Positions 1 through 7,810 of a stretch of DNA of 14,973 bases are shown in pieces. The first letter of the stretch is position 1. Each line of letters starts with the position of its first letter. The notes under the pieces are model-generated. The model saw only the letters and a program-made list of their open reading frames with translations, was not told the DNA's origin and made no database searches. Origin of the DNA: Bacteroidales bacterium (GTDB lineage: Bacteria > Bacteroidota > Bacteroidia > Bacteroidales > UBA932); assembly GCA_017471085.1 (NCBI GenBank), contig JAFUWW010000075.1:1-14973 (forward strand). Direction: 5' to 3'. Made by a program: the position numbers and the translations under genes.

Positions 1-987
1 CGTCCGGACTTTGGTCACGCCTGCGGCCTGAGTTTCTTCGCTGAAGCGTTTCTGGCCGAGGTGGTAGTATTTGAGTGCGTCGCCGCTGCGCATGTAGTTC
101 TTGCGGATTTCAGCGGGGATTTTCGGGGTTTTGTCTTTGAAAAGGCGGTCGAGGTCGGCTTTCTTGTAGTAGACGAAGACGCCGGTGCGGGTGCCCTCAA
201 GGCCTGCCGCCTTTACTTTGTCGTAGAAGGTTTGCTGGCCGAGGTGATAGTGTTTCTTGGCCTGGTCTACGGTGAGGTAGTTCTTTTCTATGTCGCCTTG
301 GAAAAGGCGGCTGCGGTCCCATTCTTTCTTGGAAATCAGGAGTAGGCGTCCGTCCCGCTGGACAGGAATCTTCTTTTCGCGGACGTAGGCAGAGATGTAT
401 TTGCGCGTGATTCCTTCGCTCTGCATCAGATCCTCCGCGTTGTACCAGTCTTCCTTATTATATACGGGCTTGGGCTTGAACATCCGGTCCACTTCCTTTT
501 TGGGGTAGAAGGCTTTGCCTTTGATGATGCGCGGGCGAAAGCCTTCTTCTTTCATTCGTCGCATCAGCCAGGATTCGGAGATGTTGTACTTCTGCAGGAC
601 CTCCGCCTTGGAAATGAGTACGGACCAGTCGCCTTTGATGGGTTGAGGCTGGATATGGCTGTCGGCCGTGAGCTGCTCAATGGGGATGCGGACGGTGCGG
701 GATGAGACTTTGAGCGGCGTGAGTTCTCCGGCATTGATGCGGGCGTACAGGGTAGGGCGGCTTACACCGAGGAACCGGGCGGCTTCGGTTATCGAGAGAT
801 GCGACTTGCCTCCGAAGGTCTCGCGGGCAGCCATCGTCTCTATTTCGGCCTTGCGTGCCTGCTTGCGCTGGCGCTTAAGGCGCATGTTGTATGTGTTGCG
901 GCAGGTTTCATTGCAGTACCTCTGCCTCGGATTTTCCGGGGTAAAGGGGTTTCCGCAGCCTGAGCAGGTTTTCATTGCAATGTGCAT
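1..987 (-). CDS. Multi-helix-turn-helix DNA-binding protein with N-terminal zinc finger (C-terminus missing)
   Basis: The frame is open for 329 codons from ATG 987-985 and leaves the window without a stop. A second in-frame ATG at 975-973 sits closer to the first cysteine and could be the real start. Residues 8-29 hold a C-x2-C-x13-C-x3-C zinc finger with the QRYC motif, followed by a basic stretch (37-48). At least five related units of about 56-61 residues follow, near 62-106, 121-170, 181-229, 237-283 and 298 to the edge. Each resembles an excisionase/MerR-type helix-turn-helix: an AA..LGVS..TLYARI-type helix pair, then a short strand and an acidic/aromatic end such as KKEVDRMF or KKADLDRLF. 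Units 4 and 5 are also alike at DNA level. DNA binding is inferred from the fold; no target is known. Such proteins often sit on Bacteroidales mobile elements, but no integrase is visible. It could instead be a chromosomal regulator. Confidence 0.8.
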   Translation of the reverse strand, partial: MHIAMKTCSGCGNPFTPENPRQRYCNETCRNTYNMRLKRQRKQARKAEIETMAARETFGGKSHLSITEAARFLGVSRPTLYARINAGELTPLKVSSRTVRIPIEQLTADSHIQPQPIKGDWSVLISKAEVLQKYNISESWLMRRMKEEGFRPRIIKGKAFYPKKEVDRMFKPKPVYNKEDWYNAEDLMQSEGITRKYISAYVREKKIPVQRDGRLLLISKKEWDRSRLFQGDIEKNYLTVDQAKKHYHLGQQTFYDKVKAAGLEGTRTGVFVYYKKADLDRLFKDKTPKIPAEIRKNYMRSGDALKYYHLGQKRFSEETQAAGVTKVRT

Positions 988-1066
988 ACTTTTTACAACG
1001 ATTAGGCGGTTATGAGGTGCGAGACCTCAAATCTTCCATTCTTGACCGCTGATTGGGTACAAGTTT

Positions 1067-1086
1067 GTAAATCTACGTAAATCTAT
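1067..1086. repeat. Tandem 10-bp direct repeat
   Basis: GTAAATCTAC is followed directly by GTAAATCTAT, two copies with one mismatch. They lie about 80 bp upstream of the multi-HTH start codon, inside its probable leader. Binding sites for a regulator or recombinase arm protein are possible, but this is inference only. Confidence 0.5.
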
Positions 1087-1123
1087 GTCAAGGTACGGTA
1101 TTCGGCCGGTGACCCTCTAAACC

Positions 1124-1156
1124 TTGAACCACGCGTGGTTCAAATGTGGTTCAAAT
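1124..1156. repeat. Perfect 20-bp palindrome plus adjacent third half-site
   Basis: Positions 1124-1143 read TTGAACCACGCGTGGTTCAA, a perfect palindrome. Its right half continues as two exact, directly abutting 11-bp copies of GTGGTTCAAAT (1135-1145 and 1146-1156). There are therefore three copies of one half-site, one inverted relative to the other two. The arrangement fits an operator for a dimeric or multi-domain DNA-binding protein, or a recombinase site. It lies just downstream of a -7-like box pointing at the multi-HTH gene. Confidence 0.65.
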
Positions 1157-1185
1157 ATAGCAAAAATATCCCGAATTAGACCAAA
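1152..1185 (-). promoter_or_regulatory. Possible promoter for the multi-HTH gene
   Basis: On the minus strand TATATTTG (1159-1152) matches the Bacteroidota -7 consensus TAnnTTTG. The nearest TTTG (1185-1182) is 22 nt upstream rather than the usual 19, so the match is imperfect. A transcript would begin near 1145, inside the GTGGTTCAAAT half-site array, and carry a leader of about 155 nt. Confidence 0.35.
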
Positions 1186-1195
1186 TTATTCGGGA
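1169..1195 (-). terminator. Possible intrinsic terminator after mnmE
   Basis: TCCCGAAT (1169-1176) and ATTCGGGA (1188-1195) form a perfect 8-bp stem with an 11-nt loop. On the minus strand the stem is followed by TATTTTTG. It lies about 80 nt past the mnmE stop in the direction of transcription. The loop is long and the T tract short, so strength is uncertain. Confidence 0.4.
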
Positions 1196-1275
1196 AAAGT
1201 TTTCAACATATTTCAGTTGATTATGTGAGAGTTATGCCCTTTTGTACGGAGTGTGTCGAGGGTGTTTCGGTGTAC

Positions 1276-2703
1276 TTATTTTCCGATGCAATGATTCCTG
1301 AAAATATTGTGCAGAATCTCTTCCGGGTCCAGGAGGTCGGTGCCCAGGATGGCGTTGATGCCGAAGAGGGCGCGGCGGAGGTCTTCGGCGACGAGGTCTG
1401 AGGGAATGCCGGAGGAGAGGGAAACGGCACAATCCTGCAGGGCGGAAGAGGCTTGGCGAAGGGCTTCGAGGTGCCGCACATTGGTCACGAAAACGGCATC
1501 TTCCGCGGGGATCAGGTCTTTTTCGACAGAAACAAGGGCCGATTTCAAGGCAGAGAGGCCCTCGCCGGTTTTTGCCGAAATATTTAAAACAACAGCTTCA
1601 CAACCAACAGAAGAAACAAAATTGTTAATTGATATAACATTTTTGTTAACAACCTCCAGGCCCACAAAATCGACCTTATTCAGAAGCAAAAACAGTTTCT
1701 GCGAGGAGAAATCGACCTTGGACAAAACAAGCTTCAGCTGGGACAGCAAATCACTTTCCGAAGCGCTGGCATCCAGCATGGCAAGGACGATTTCCGCTTC
1801 CGACAGTTTCCGGAAAGTGCGGTCGATGCCGATGCGCTCGATGGTATCGGACGATTCCCGGATACCGGCCGTATCGATGAAACGGAACAGGATGCCCTCC
1901 AGGTTCAGCACCTCTTCAATGGTATCGCGCGTAGTGCCGGCGATGTCCGACACGATGGCCCGGTCTTCTCCGAGCAAAGCATTCAGGAGGGTACTTTTGC
2001 CGGCATTGGCCGCACCGACAATGGCGACAGGAACACCGTTCTTGATCATATTGCCCAAACGGAACGATGCTGCCAGCCGGTCAACATGCATCTGTGTGGT
2101 ACGCAAGAGCGAAATCAGCTTCTCCCGGTCGGCGAATTCTACATCCTCCTCGGAAAAATCGAGTTCGAGTTCAAGCAGGGAAGCCATTTCCAGCAACTCG
2201 GCTCGGAGAGAGGCCAGCTCGGCCGAAAAACTGCCCTTGAGCTGATTCATGGCCACCCGGTGCGAAGCAGCGGTCGTGGACGAAATCACGTCCGCCACGG
2301 CCTCTGCCTGAGCCAGGTCCATTTTCCCGTTCAGGTAAGCCCTGCGAGTGAACTCCCCGGGGTCCGCAAACCGGGCTCCGGCGCCCAGCAGCAGCTGCAC
2401 CAGCTCCGAGACAATATAGGCCGATGCATGCGTGGAAATCTCTGCCGAATCTTCTCCCGTGTAACTGTGAGGAGCACGGAAGATGGATACCAACACCTCG
2501 TCCAGCAAGGGGCCGCCGGGCTGGAAAACTTCTCCGAAATGAATGGTATAAGCATCGGAGTCAGAAGCGCTTCCTGACTTCAACTTAACCACCGCATCAA
2601 CTATGGAAAAAGTATCCGGTCCGCTGATGCGTACAATGGAAATTGCTCCGGTCCCAGGGATGGTGGCCGGAGCAACGATGGTATCCTGATAGAGATTCTT
2701 CAC
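1276..2703 (-). CDS. mnmE: tRNA uridine-5-carboxymethylaminomethyl modification GTPase MnmE (TrmE)
   Basis: This 475-residue protein is full length for the family. With MnmG it installs the (carboxymethyl)aminomethyl group on U34 of certain tRNAs, using GTP and a folate one-carbon unit. The N-terminal folate-binding dimerisation domain begins QDTIVAPATIPGTGAISIVRISG (start near residue 6). The G domain carries G1 GAANAGKST (230-238), G2 GTTRD (256-260), G3 DTAG (277-280), G4 NKVD (342-345) and G5 SAK (376-378). The helical domain ends in the diagnostic CIGK, whose cysteine (472) is conserved. The start is GTG at 2703-2701; no in-frame ATG lies between it and the rho stop. The gene follows rho by 36 nt and is probably cotranscribed. 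About 1600-1740 (near residues 320-368) is noticeably AT-richer than the rest. Confidence 0.97.
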   Translation of the reverse strand: MKNLYQDTIVAPATIPGTGAISIVRISGPDTFSIVDAVVKLKSGSASDSDAYTIHFGEVFQPGGPLLDEVLVSIFRAPHSYTGEDSAEISTHASAYIVSELVQLLLGAGARFADPGEFTRRAYLNGKMDLAQAEAVADVISSTTAASHRVAMNQLKGSFSAELASLRAELLEMASLLELELDFSEEDVEFADREKLISLLRTTQMHVDRLAASFRLGNMIKNGVPVAIVGAANAGKSTLLNALLGEDRAIVSDIAGTTRDTIEEVLNLEGILFRFIDTAGIRESSDTIERIGIDRTFRKLSEAEIVLAMLDASASESDLLSQLKLVLSKVDFSSQKLFLLLNKVDFVGLEVVNKNVISINNFVSSVGCEAVVLNISAKTGEGLSALKSALVSVEKDLIPAEDAVFVTNVRHLEALRQASSALQDCAVSLSSGIPSDLVAEDLRRALFGINAILGTDLLDPEEILHNIFRNHCIGK

Positions 2704-2739
2704 TTCGTTCAGAATGACAAGGGGTTGATCAAAATAGCA

Positions 2740-4590
2740 TTAATCGTACCGTCCGAACTTGGACATATTGTCGATCAGGTCCTTGTTGGTCTTGAATTCG
2801 TCCATGTGCTGCTGCATCCAGGTCATGGCCTCTACGGGGTTCATGTCGGCCAGCAGTTTTCTGAGAATCCAGATACGGTTGTTGGTATAAGGATCGTAGA
2901 GCAGGTCGTCGCGGCGGGTAGAGGAGAGGACCAGGTTGACGGCGGGGAAGATGCGCTTGTTGGAAAGGTTGCGGTCCAGCTGGAGTTCCATGTTGCCGGT
3001 TCCTTTGAATTCCTCGAAGATCACATCGTCCATCTTGGATCCGGTTTCTGTCAAGGCCGTGGCAAGGATGGTGAGGGAACCGCCGTTTTCGATATTTCTG
3101 GCTGCGCCGAAGAAACGCTTGGGCTTCTGGAGGGCATTGGCATCCACACCGCCGGTAAGCACCTTGCCGGAAGCCGGCTGGACGGTATTGTACGCACGTG
3201 CAAGGCGGGTGATGGAGTCCAGCAGGATCACCACGTCATGTCCGCACTCAACCAGGCGGCGGGCCTTGTCCAGGACCATGTTGGCCACTTTCACGTGATG
3301 CTCGGCCGGTTCGTCGAAGGTGGAGGCGACCACCTCTGCCTTGACGCTTCGCTGCATGTCCGTCACTTCCTCCGGACGCTCATCCACCAGCAGGATAATC
3401 TCGTATACTTCGGGATGATTGTCGGCGATGGCATTGGCTATAGCCTTGAGGAGCATGGTCTTACCCGTCTTGGGCTGGGCCACGATAAGGCCGCGCTGTC
3501 CCTTGCCGATCGGAGTAAACATATCCACAACCCGGATGGAAGGGTCTTTCTCGTGGCCATGACCGAGGAGATTGAATTTCTCCGTAGGGAAGAGGGGAGT
3601 GAGGAAGTCGAACGGAACCCTGTCGCGGACGAAATCCGGTGTACGGCCGTTGATATACTGAATTTTGACCAGCGGGAAATATTTATCTCCTTCGCGCGGA
3701 GGACGGATTTCACCGGTGACGGTATCGCCGTTCTTGAGCGCATTCTGTTTGATCTGCTGCTGGGAAACGTAGATATCGTCCGGAGAGTTCAGGTAATTAT
3801 AGTCCGAGGAACGGAGGAAACCATATCCGTCCGGCATAATTTCCAGCACACCGGTGGCCACCACGGAGCCCTCGAATTCAATTCTGGGTTTCTGCGGCTG
3901 CTGTTGCTGCTGTTGTTGCTGCTGGCGCTGCTGCTGTTTGCGGGACTGCTGTCTCTCCTGCTGCTGGGCCGTATCTGATTTAAGATCGTCAAACAGATTG
4001 TGGATGAACTGCTTGCCGTCTACGGCAGGAGCAGTTTCCTCTGCGGGAGCGGGCGTTTCTGCCTTTGCCTCCTCCGGTTTCACTTCAGGTTCAGCGGCGG
4101 CAGGGGCTGCCTGCTCCGCCTTGGGCTTGCGGCCTCTTTTCCGGTTGGCCTTGGGGGTATCCGTAGCGGGAGATTCCGCCTTTGCAGCCTGGGCCGGCTG
4201 TTCCACTTTCTGCTCTGCAGCCGGTGCTGCCGGAGTATCTTCTTTTGAAGCAGGGGCAGGCTGCTGCTTTTTCTTGCGACCGGCACCCTTCTTTTCCGTA
4301 GCGGCGGCAGGCTCTTTGACCGCAGGCTTATCGTCGGCCTTCTCCGCAGCGGGGACGGATTTTTCGGGCTGTTTTGATGCGGCATCCTTGCGGGGACGGC
4401 CACGTTTTTTAGGCTTGTTTTCCACGGGAGCGGCAGGCTTCTGCGACTCGATCACGGCTTCCGTATCCAAGATGGCGAAACCGAGTGCCGAACGGTCCAT
4501 CTTCTTGGCTCCTTTAATCTCTAAAGATTCTGCAATAGTCCTGAGCTGCTCTTCGCTCATTCCATTGAGTTCAAGTAAACTATGGGGCAT
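2740..4590 (-). CDS. rho: Transcription termination factor Rho with long disordered N-terminal insertion
   Basis: Rho is the hexameric RNA-dependent ATPase that ends transcription. The 616-residue product is about 200 longer than E. coli Rho. Residues 1-45 form the Rho N-terminal helical domain. Residues 50-235 are a low-complexity insertion rich in A, P, K, E and Q, with two AT-hook-like motifs (KKRGRPRK, 61-68; KRGRKPK, 151-157) and a run of nine glutamines (223-231). The RNA-binding cold-shock fold follows, with GYGFLR at 255-260. The ATPase core has Walker A AQPKTGKT (371-378) and Walker B VVILLDS (453-459). ATG 4590-4588 is chosen because the frame's further extension would cross the promoter at 4641-4671 and the end of lptD. 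The insertion is a Bacteroidota trait; in Bacteroides thetaiotaomicron the Rho disordered region has been reported to drive phase separation. Confidence 0.97.
   Translation of the reverse strand: MPHSLLELNGMSEEQLRTIAESLEIKGAKKMDRSALGFAILDTEAVIESQKPAAPVENKPKKRGRPRKDAASKQPEKSVPAAEKADDKPAVKEPAAATEKKGAGRKKKQQPAPASKEDTPAAPAAEQKVEQPAQAAKAESPATDTPKANRKRGRKPKAEQAAPAAAEPEVKPEEAKAETPAPAEETAPAVDGKQFIHNLFDDLKSDTAQQQERQQSRKQQQRQQQQQQQQQPQKPRIEFEGSVVATGVLEIMPDGYGFLRSSDYNYLNSPDDIYVSQQQIKQNALKNGDTVTGEIRPPREGDKYFPLVKIQYINGRTPDFVRDRVPFDFLTPLFPTEKFNLLGHGHEKDPSIRVVDMFTPIGKGQRGLIVAQPKTGKTMLLKAIANAIADNHPEVYEIILLVDERPEEVTDMQRSVKAEVVASTFDEPAEHHVKVANMVLDKARRLVECGHDVVILLDSITRLARAYNTVQPASGKVLTGGVDANALQKPKRFFGAARNIENGGSLTILATALTETGSKMDDVIFEEFKGTGNMELQLDRNLSNKRIFPAVNLVLSSTRRDDLLYDPYTNNRIWILRKLLADMNPVEAMTWMQQHMDEFKTNKDLIDNMSKFGRYD
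3895..3968 (-). repeat. CAG/CAA trinucleotide tract coding polyglutamine in Rho
   Basis: The plus strand shows an interrupted run of CTG/TTG triplets, coding on the minus strand for the glutamine-rich stretch at residues 209-232 of Rho. The longest pure glutamine run is nine codons of mixed CAA and CAG. Mixed codons lower the slippage rate, but length differences between strains are possible. Confidence 0.7.
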
Positions 4591-4618
4591 AATTAAGATA
4601 TAAATGCGATAAAAGAGA

Positions 4619-4636
4619 GTATTCCGACCGGAATAC
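4619..4636. promoter_or_regulatory. 18-bp inverted repeat at the predicted rho transcription start
   Basis: GTATTCCG (4619-4626) and CGGAATAC (4629-4636) are perfect inverted arms around 2 bp. The repeat starts 4 nt past the rho -7 box, so it overlaps the predicted transcription start. It could be an operator or a hairpin at the extreme 5' end of the rho mRNA. Which is not decidable from sequence. Confidence 0.5.
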
Positions 4637-4640
4637 AATG

Positions 4641-4671
4641 CAAAGATACAAATTATTTTCAATATGCCAAA
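4641..4671 (-). promoter_or_regulatory. Promoter of rho (probably rho-mnmE)
   Basis: On the minus strand a -33 TTTG (4671-4668) is followed by exactly 19 nt and a -7 TATCTTTG (4648-4641), a full match to the Bacteroidota primary-sigma consensus TTTG-N19-TAnnTTTG. Transcription should start near 4634, giving a leader of about 45 nt. The -7 region AATTTGTATCTTTGCA is repeated exactly at the birA promoter. Confidence 0.75.
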
Positions 4672-4687
4672 ATCTGCCCGAAGAACG

Positions 4688-7600
4688 TTACCTGAGCATA
4701 TTGTCCATGTAGGATTCGCTCTTCTTGAAGCGGAGCAAGTCGGCCAGGGCCGATGCATTTGCGGCGATGCGGAAGCTGTACGACTTGAACTGGCCCATAG
4801 GCACCCAGGAGAAGGCGATGTTGAAGCAGTGAAGATCGTAGGTGGCGCTGATCTGCGTCGTGGTAAGCTGCATGGCCATGATATCGAAACCACTGGTCAC
4901 CTGGATGCTCATCCGGGGCGTCAGCTTCAGGTTTCCGCTCATGCTGAGGGTCTGCGTGATCCGCTTGTTCTCCAGCAAAGTCTTGGTGGCAGCTTGATAA
5001 GAATAAGACTTGTTATAGCTCAGCGAATAACTGAAATTGACGGACCAGGGGGCGCTCGGATTCATATAATACACATATCCGCCAGGGATATATTCGCCCG
5101 TAATGGGGTGATAATAAATCCGCTGGTAGGAATTGGCATCCGAGGAGCCTCCGGATCCCGATCCCGAACCCGATCCGCCGGAAGACTTGGTTCCGTCATT
5201 GCCGTTGATGGCGCCTTTTCCGTTAAAGCCGATGGAAGCGGACAGCGAGGCATTGGTCAACCGCGCAGGCACGCCGGTGGCGACAATGTTGAACTTATTG
5301 ATTTTCCGTCCCTGCTCGTCGATGGCGTAAGGGTCGAAATTCAAGTTTCCGCTGAGATTCAGCTTGTTCTTCAAAATGTCGATATTGGTCGACATGGTGA
5401 TGCCGATATTCTGCATCCGCAGGGAATCGGCCAGGAAATTATAACTGGTGTTCAGGTTCAGCTGGTCCAGCAGCTTCACCTTCTTGGAGCCGGTGCCTGT
5501 CGTATCGGCCCTGTCGCGGACCTTGGCTTCCAGGTTGTTGCCGATGGTGATGGACATGGTGCCGCTCTTGCCCCTGCCGGGAGGCGCCGCGTTGTTGTGG
5601 TTGCCGTTCAGCGAATAAATGTTGTACCACGTTTCCTTATGGTAGGATCCGTTCTTGTCGTAATAAGGCTCCAGCGTACGCCAGCCGTTGAAAGAGGTAC
5701 CCTTTTCCGGCGAGAAACTGAGCGAGATGGAAGGGGTAATCACATGCCGGATGGCCTGCACCGCCCGGTGCTTTCCGAAGTTGAACATTCCGTACACCCG
5801 CGTAGACATGGACATGCTTCCGGAATACGTGTGGGTCATGCCGAAATGGTTGAAAGCAGTGCCGGGGTCCGTCACCACTTTCTGCGCCCATACCGGGTTG
5901 CCCTCACTGTCCGTAACCATGACGGGATTGCCGTCCTTGTCCACTTCGTTCTCCAGATACTGCTTTCCGCTGGAGAACATCCAGTTCATGCCATAATTGA
6001 CGCTGGGCGTCACATTGATATAATTGAAAAGCGTAAAACTGGGAAGGCCGATCTGGAAAGTGTGCGTCATGCCGCTGGTCATCCTGTCCAGCGCCTTGAT
6101 GCCCAGCGAATCACCCATTTCCTTGGCTCTGAACACGTTGCCGTTGGCATCCACGAGCATCTGATGGGTTCCGTCGGCATTCATCACGAAGTCCTGCATG
6201 TCCCTCAGTTTGAAACTGATTCTATTCTGGAGGGAAGTGGAATAACCGAAGGAAATCTTTTCGTAGGCCTTCTCCTTGCCTACACGGTTCTTTTGCTTGA
6301 AGGGGTAGAAGCGCGTAACGGAGAAGGTGATGTTCGGCAGGGTGAACGAGTAGCTGGAGTCCCTGGAATTCTGGTTGTGAAGGGCGTTCACGCTCAAGTT
6401 GAACTTACCGTTCCAGTTCCTGGAATAGGAAATGGACGAATTGACCTGATTCTGCTGGGCCTCCGTCACGGAATGGGCATTGTAACGGTTGTTGGACGGG
6501 CTGGAGAAGTTGACCGAAGCGCTGAACGACGTTCCCGGATGAGCCTTTGAGTCCTGCATATGGGACCATCTGAAACCGAAGTTCCGGGACTGGACAAAGT
6601 CCGTGCTCCCTTTCTCGCCGGTCTGGTCATTCGAGAAGGTGAGGGCCAGCGAGCCGTTGAACTTGTAATTGACTTTGTAGCGGGAATTCAGGTCCACCGC
6701 CCAGGAACCGAGCGTATAGTAGTCTCCCGTAAGGGAAAGATCCAGATAATCGCCGATGACGAAGTACATGCCGGCATCCCTCATGTAGAAGCCGCGGGCC
6801 TGCTCCTCGCCGAAAGTAGGCATCAGGAGACCTGTTGCACGGGTTGGCTTCTCGGGGACGAAACCAAATGGCAGGCCGATGGGAACGGGAACCCCGGCAA
6901 CCACGGGCCAGGCCGGACCGAAAACGGTCTTCTGCGAAGGCTTGGTGACCACTTTGGCCATACTGAGCCGCAGATAATAATGGGGTTCTTCCAGGTCACA
7001 GACCGTGTACATACCGTTTTCCATATTGATGGACTGGTCCGGCATCATCTTGATTTTCTGCCCCTGGAGGATACCCTCCGCCTCCTTGGTCACCATGTTG
7101 GTGATGCGGGCCTTGCGGGTGTCGAAGTTATAGTAGACCTCGTCCATCTTGTAACTTTCCTTACCCTGGGTCATTTCCGGCAGTCCGGTCCATTCGCCCG
7201 TGAGCGTATCCTTCTGGCCGCGGGCATAGACCGTGTTGGTGGACATGTCGAACCGGATGTAATCGGCCGTGAGCTTCATGTTCTCGTAGGTGACCGTGGC
7301 TCCGCCATAATAATAAATAAGGCGGTTGCCGTTGGAGAAGTCCGTGACGATGGAATCCTTGGCCGTGGTGAAGGCGGGGAAGTCCAGTGAACTCTTGTCC
7401 AGCATCGACAGGGAATCGGCCCGGGCGGCGGAGATGGAATCGGCCCTGGCCGCGGAATCCAGGCCATGCTTCAGGGAATCCCTCATGGAAAGCAGGGAAT
7501 CCGGGATGCTGACGCCCAGTGAATCCGGCCCGGAAGCGAGACTGTCCGGCAGGACGACGCCCCCTGAATCACGGGGAGCACGCCTGACAAGCGTATCCTG

Positions 7601-7771
7601 CTTCACCAGTTTCACCAAAGAGTCCGAGGAACGGATGACAGCGGAAAAACTGCTTCCTGCGCCGGTGCGGGAACGATATTTGAGAGGAAGTCTGCGGGCA
7701 TCAGCGCACAGGGCGGTAACGAACCCCAGCACTGCTGTCAAAGCGATATATTGCAGAAACTTCCTTGTCAT
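4688..7771 (-). CDS. lptD: LPS-assembly protein LptD-type outer-membrane protein
   Basis: LptD, with a lipoprotein partner, inserts LPS into the outer leaflet of the outer membrane. The 1027-residue product starts with a Sec signal peptide (about 1-25, hydrophobic 7-22, likely cleavage near ALCADA). Residues 55-125 form a D-S-L-rich linker. Residues 140-260 resemble the OstA/LptA jellyroll ([20 protein letters not shown]). Next is a classic LptD stretch at the barrel entry: [20 protein letters not shown], then LLMPTFG and [21 protein letters not shown] (293-360). The rest is alternating aromatic beta-strand sequence. The mature protein has only two cysteines, 258 and 982. A Gly/Ser run at 863-878 looks like an inserted loop. 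ATG 7771-7769 directly precedes the signal peptide and lies 33 nt from the predicted transcription start. The gene is divergent from the amidase; rho follows after 97 nt with its own promoter. Confidence 0.85.
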   Translation of the reverse strand: MTRKFLQYIALTAVLGFVTALCADARRLPLKYRSRTGAGSSFSAVIRSSDSLVKLVKQDTLVRRAPRDSGGVVLPDSLASGPDSLGVSIPDSLLSMRDSLKHGLDSAARADSISAARADSLSMLDKSSLDFPAFTTAKDSIVTDFSNGNRLIYYYGGATVTYENMKLTADYIRFDMSTNTVYARGQKDTLTGEWTGLPEMTQGKESYKMDEVYYNFDTRKARITNMVTKEAEGILQGQKIKMMPDQSINMENGMYTVCDLEEPHYYLRLSMAKVVTKPSQKTVFGPAWPVVAGVPVPIGLPFGFVPEKPTRATGLLMPTFGEEQARGFYMRDAGMYFVIGDYLDLSLTGDYYTLGSWAVDLNSRYKVNYKFNGSLALTFSNDQTGEKGSTDFVQSRNFGFRWSHMQDSKAHPGTSFSASVNFSSPSNNRYNAHSVTEAQQNQVNSSISYSRNWNGKFNLSVNALHNQNSRDSSYSFTLPNITFSVTRFYPFKQKNRVGKEKAYEKISFGYSTSLQNRISFKLRDMQDFVMNADGTHQMLVDANGNVFRAKEMGDSLGIKALDRMTSGMTHTFQIGLPSFTLFNYINVTPSVNYGMNWMFSSGKQYLENEVDKDGNPVMVTDSEGNPVWAQKVVTDPGTAFNHFGMTHTYSGSMSMSTRVYGMFNFGKHRAVQAIRHVITPSISLSFSPEKGTSFNGWRTLEPYYDKNGSYHKETWYNIYSLNGNHNNAAPPGRGKSGTMSITIGNNLEAKVRDRADTTGTGSKKVKLLDQLNLNTSYNFLADSLRMQNIGITMSTNIDILKNKLNLSGNLNFDPYAIDEQGRKINKFNIVATGVPARLTNASLSASIGFNGKGAINGNDGTKSSGGSGSGSGSGGSSDANSYQRIYYHPITGEYIPGGYVYYMNPSAPWSVNFSYSLSYNKSYSYQAATKTLLENKRITQTLSMSGNLKLTPRMSIQVTSGFDIMAMQLTTTQISATYDLHCFNIAFSWVPMGQFKSYSFRIAANASALADLLRFKKSESYMDNMLR

Positions 7772-7793
7772 TCAGTAATTTTTGCTAAATTTG
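7764..7793 (+). promoter_or_regulatory. Possible promoter of the amidase gene
   Basis: The plus strand has TAAATTTG (7786-7793), matching TAnnTTTG. The -33 region is weak: CTTG at 7764-7767 with an 18-nt spacer. It overlaps the lptD start codon. A start near 7800 would give a leader of about 54 nt. Confidence 0.45.
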
Positions 7794-7810
7794 TGCAAAA
7801 ATATAAGGTA

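Larger units (their letters stand above)
988..1275. other. 288-bp intergenic region between mnmE and the multi-HTH gene, rich in short repeats
   Basis: No open frame here looks like a gene. In the minus direction the region holds a possible terminator hairpin (1195-1169), a -7-like box (1159-1152), three copies of a GTGGTTCAA half-site of which two form a perfect palindrome (1156-1124), a tandem 10-bp repeat (1086-1067) and a 6-bp inverted repeat (TGAGGT/ACCTCA, 1029-1013). It is more AT-rich than the flanking genes. It serves as the 3' flank of mnmE and the leader of the multi-HTH gene, and may contain the end of an integrated element. Confidence 0.6.

Noticed and set aside
2725..3978. Plus-strand open frame opposite rho, ending in a leucine run
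   Set aside because: The leucine run is the complement of the glutamine codons of Rho; no independent evidence of coding.
4591..4893. Extension of Rho by 101 residues to an upstream ATG at 4893
   Set aside because: It would overlap the lptD 3' end and the rho promoter, and the sequence is not Rho-like. The N-terminal Rho domain starts naturally at 4590.
4664..6550. Long plus-strand open frame of 628 codons opposite lptD
   Set aside because: It is antisense to a gene with clear signal peptide and LptD motifs; composition effects leave the complementary frame open.
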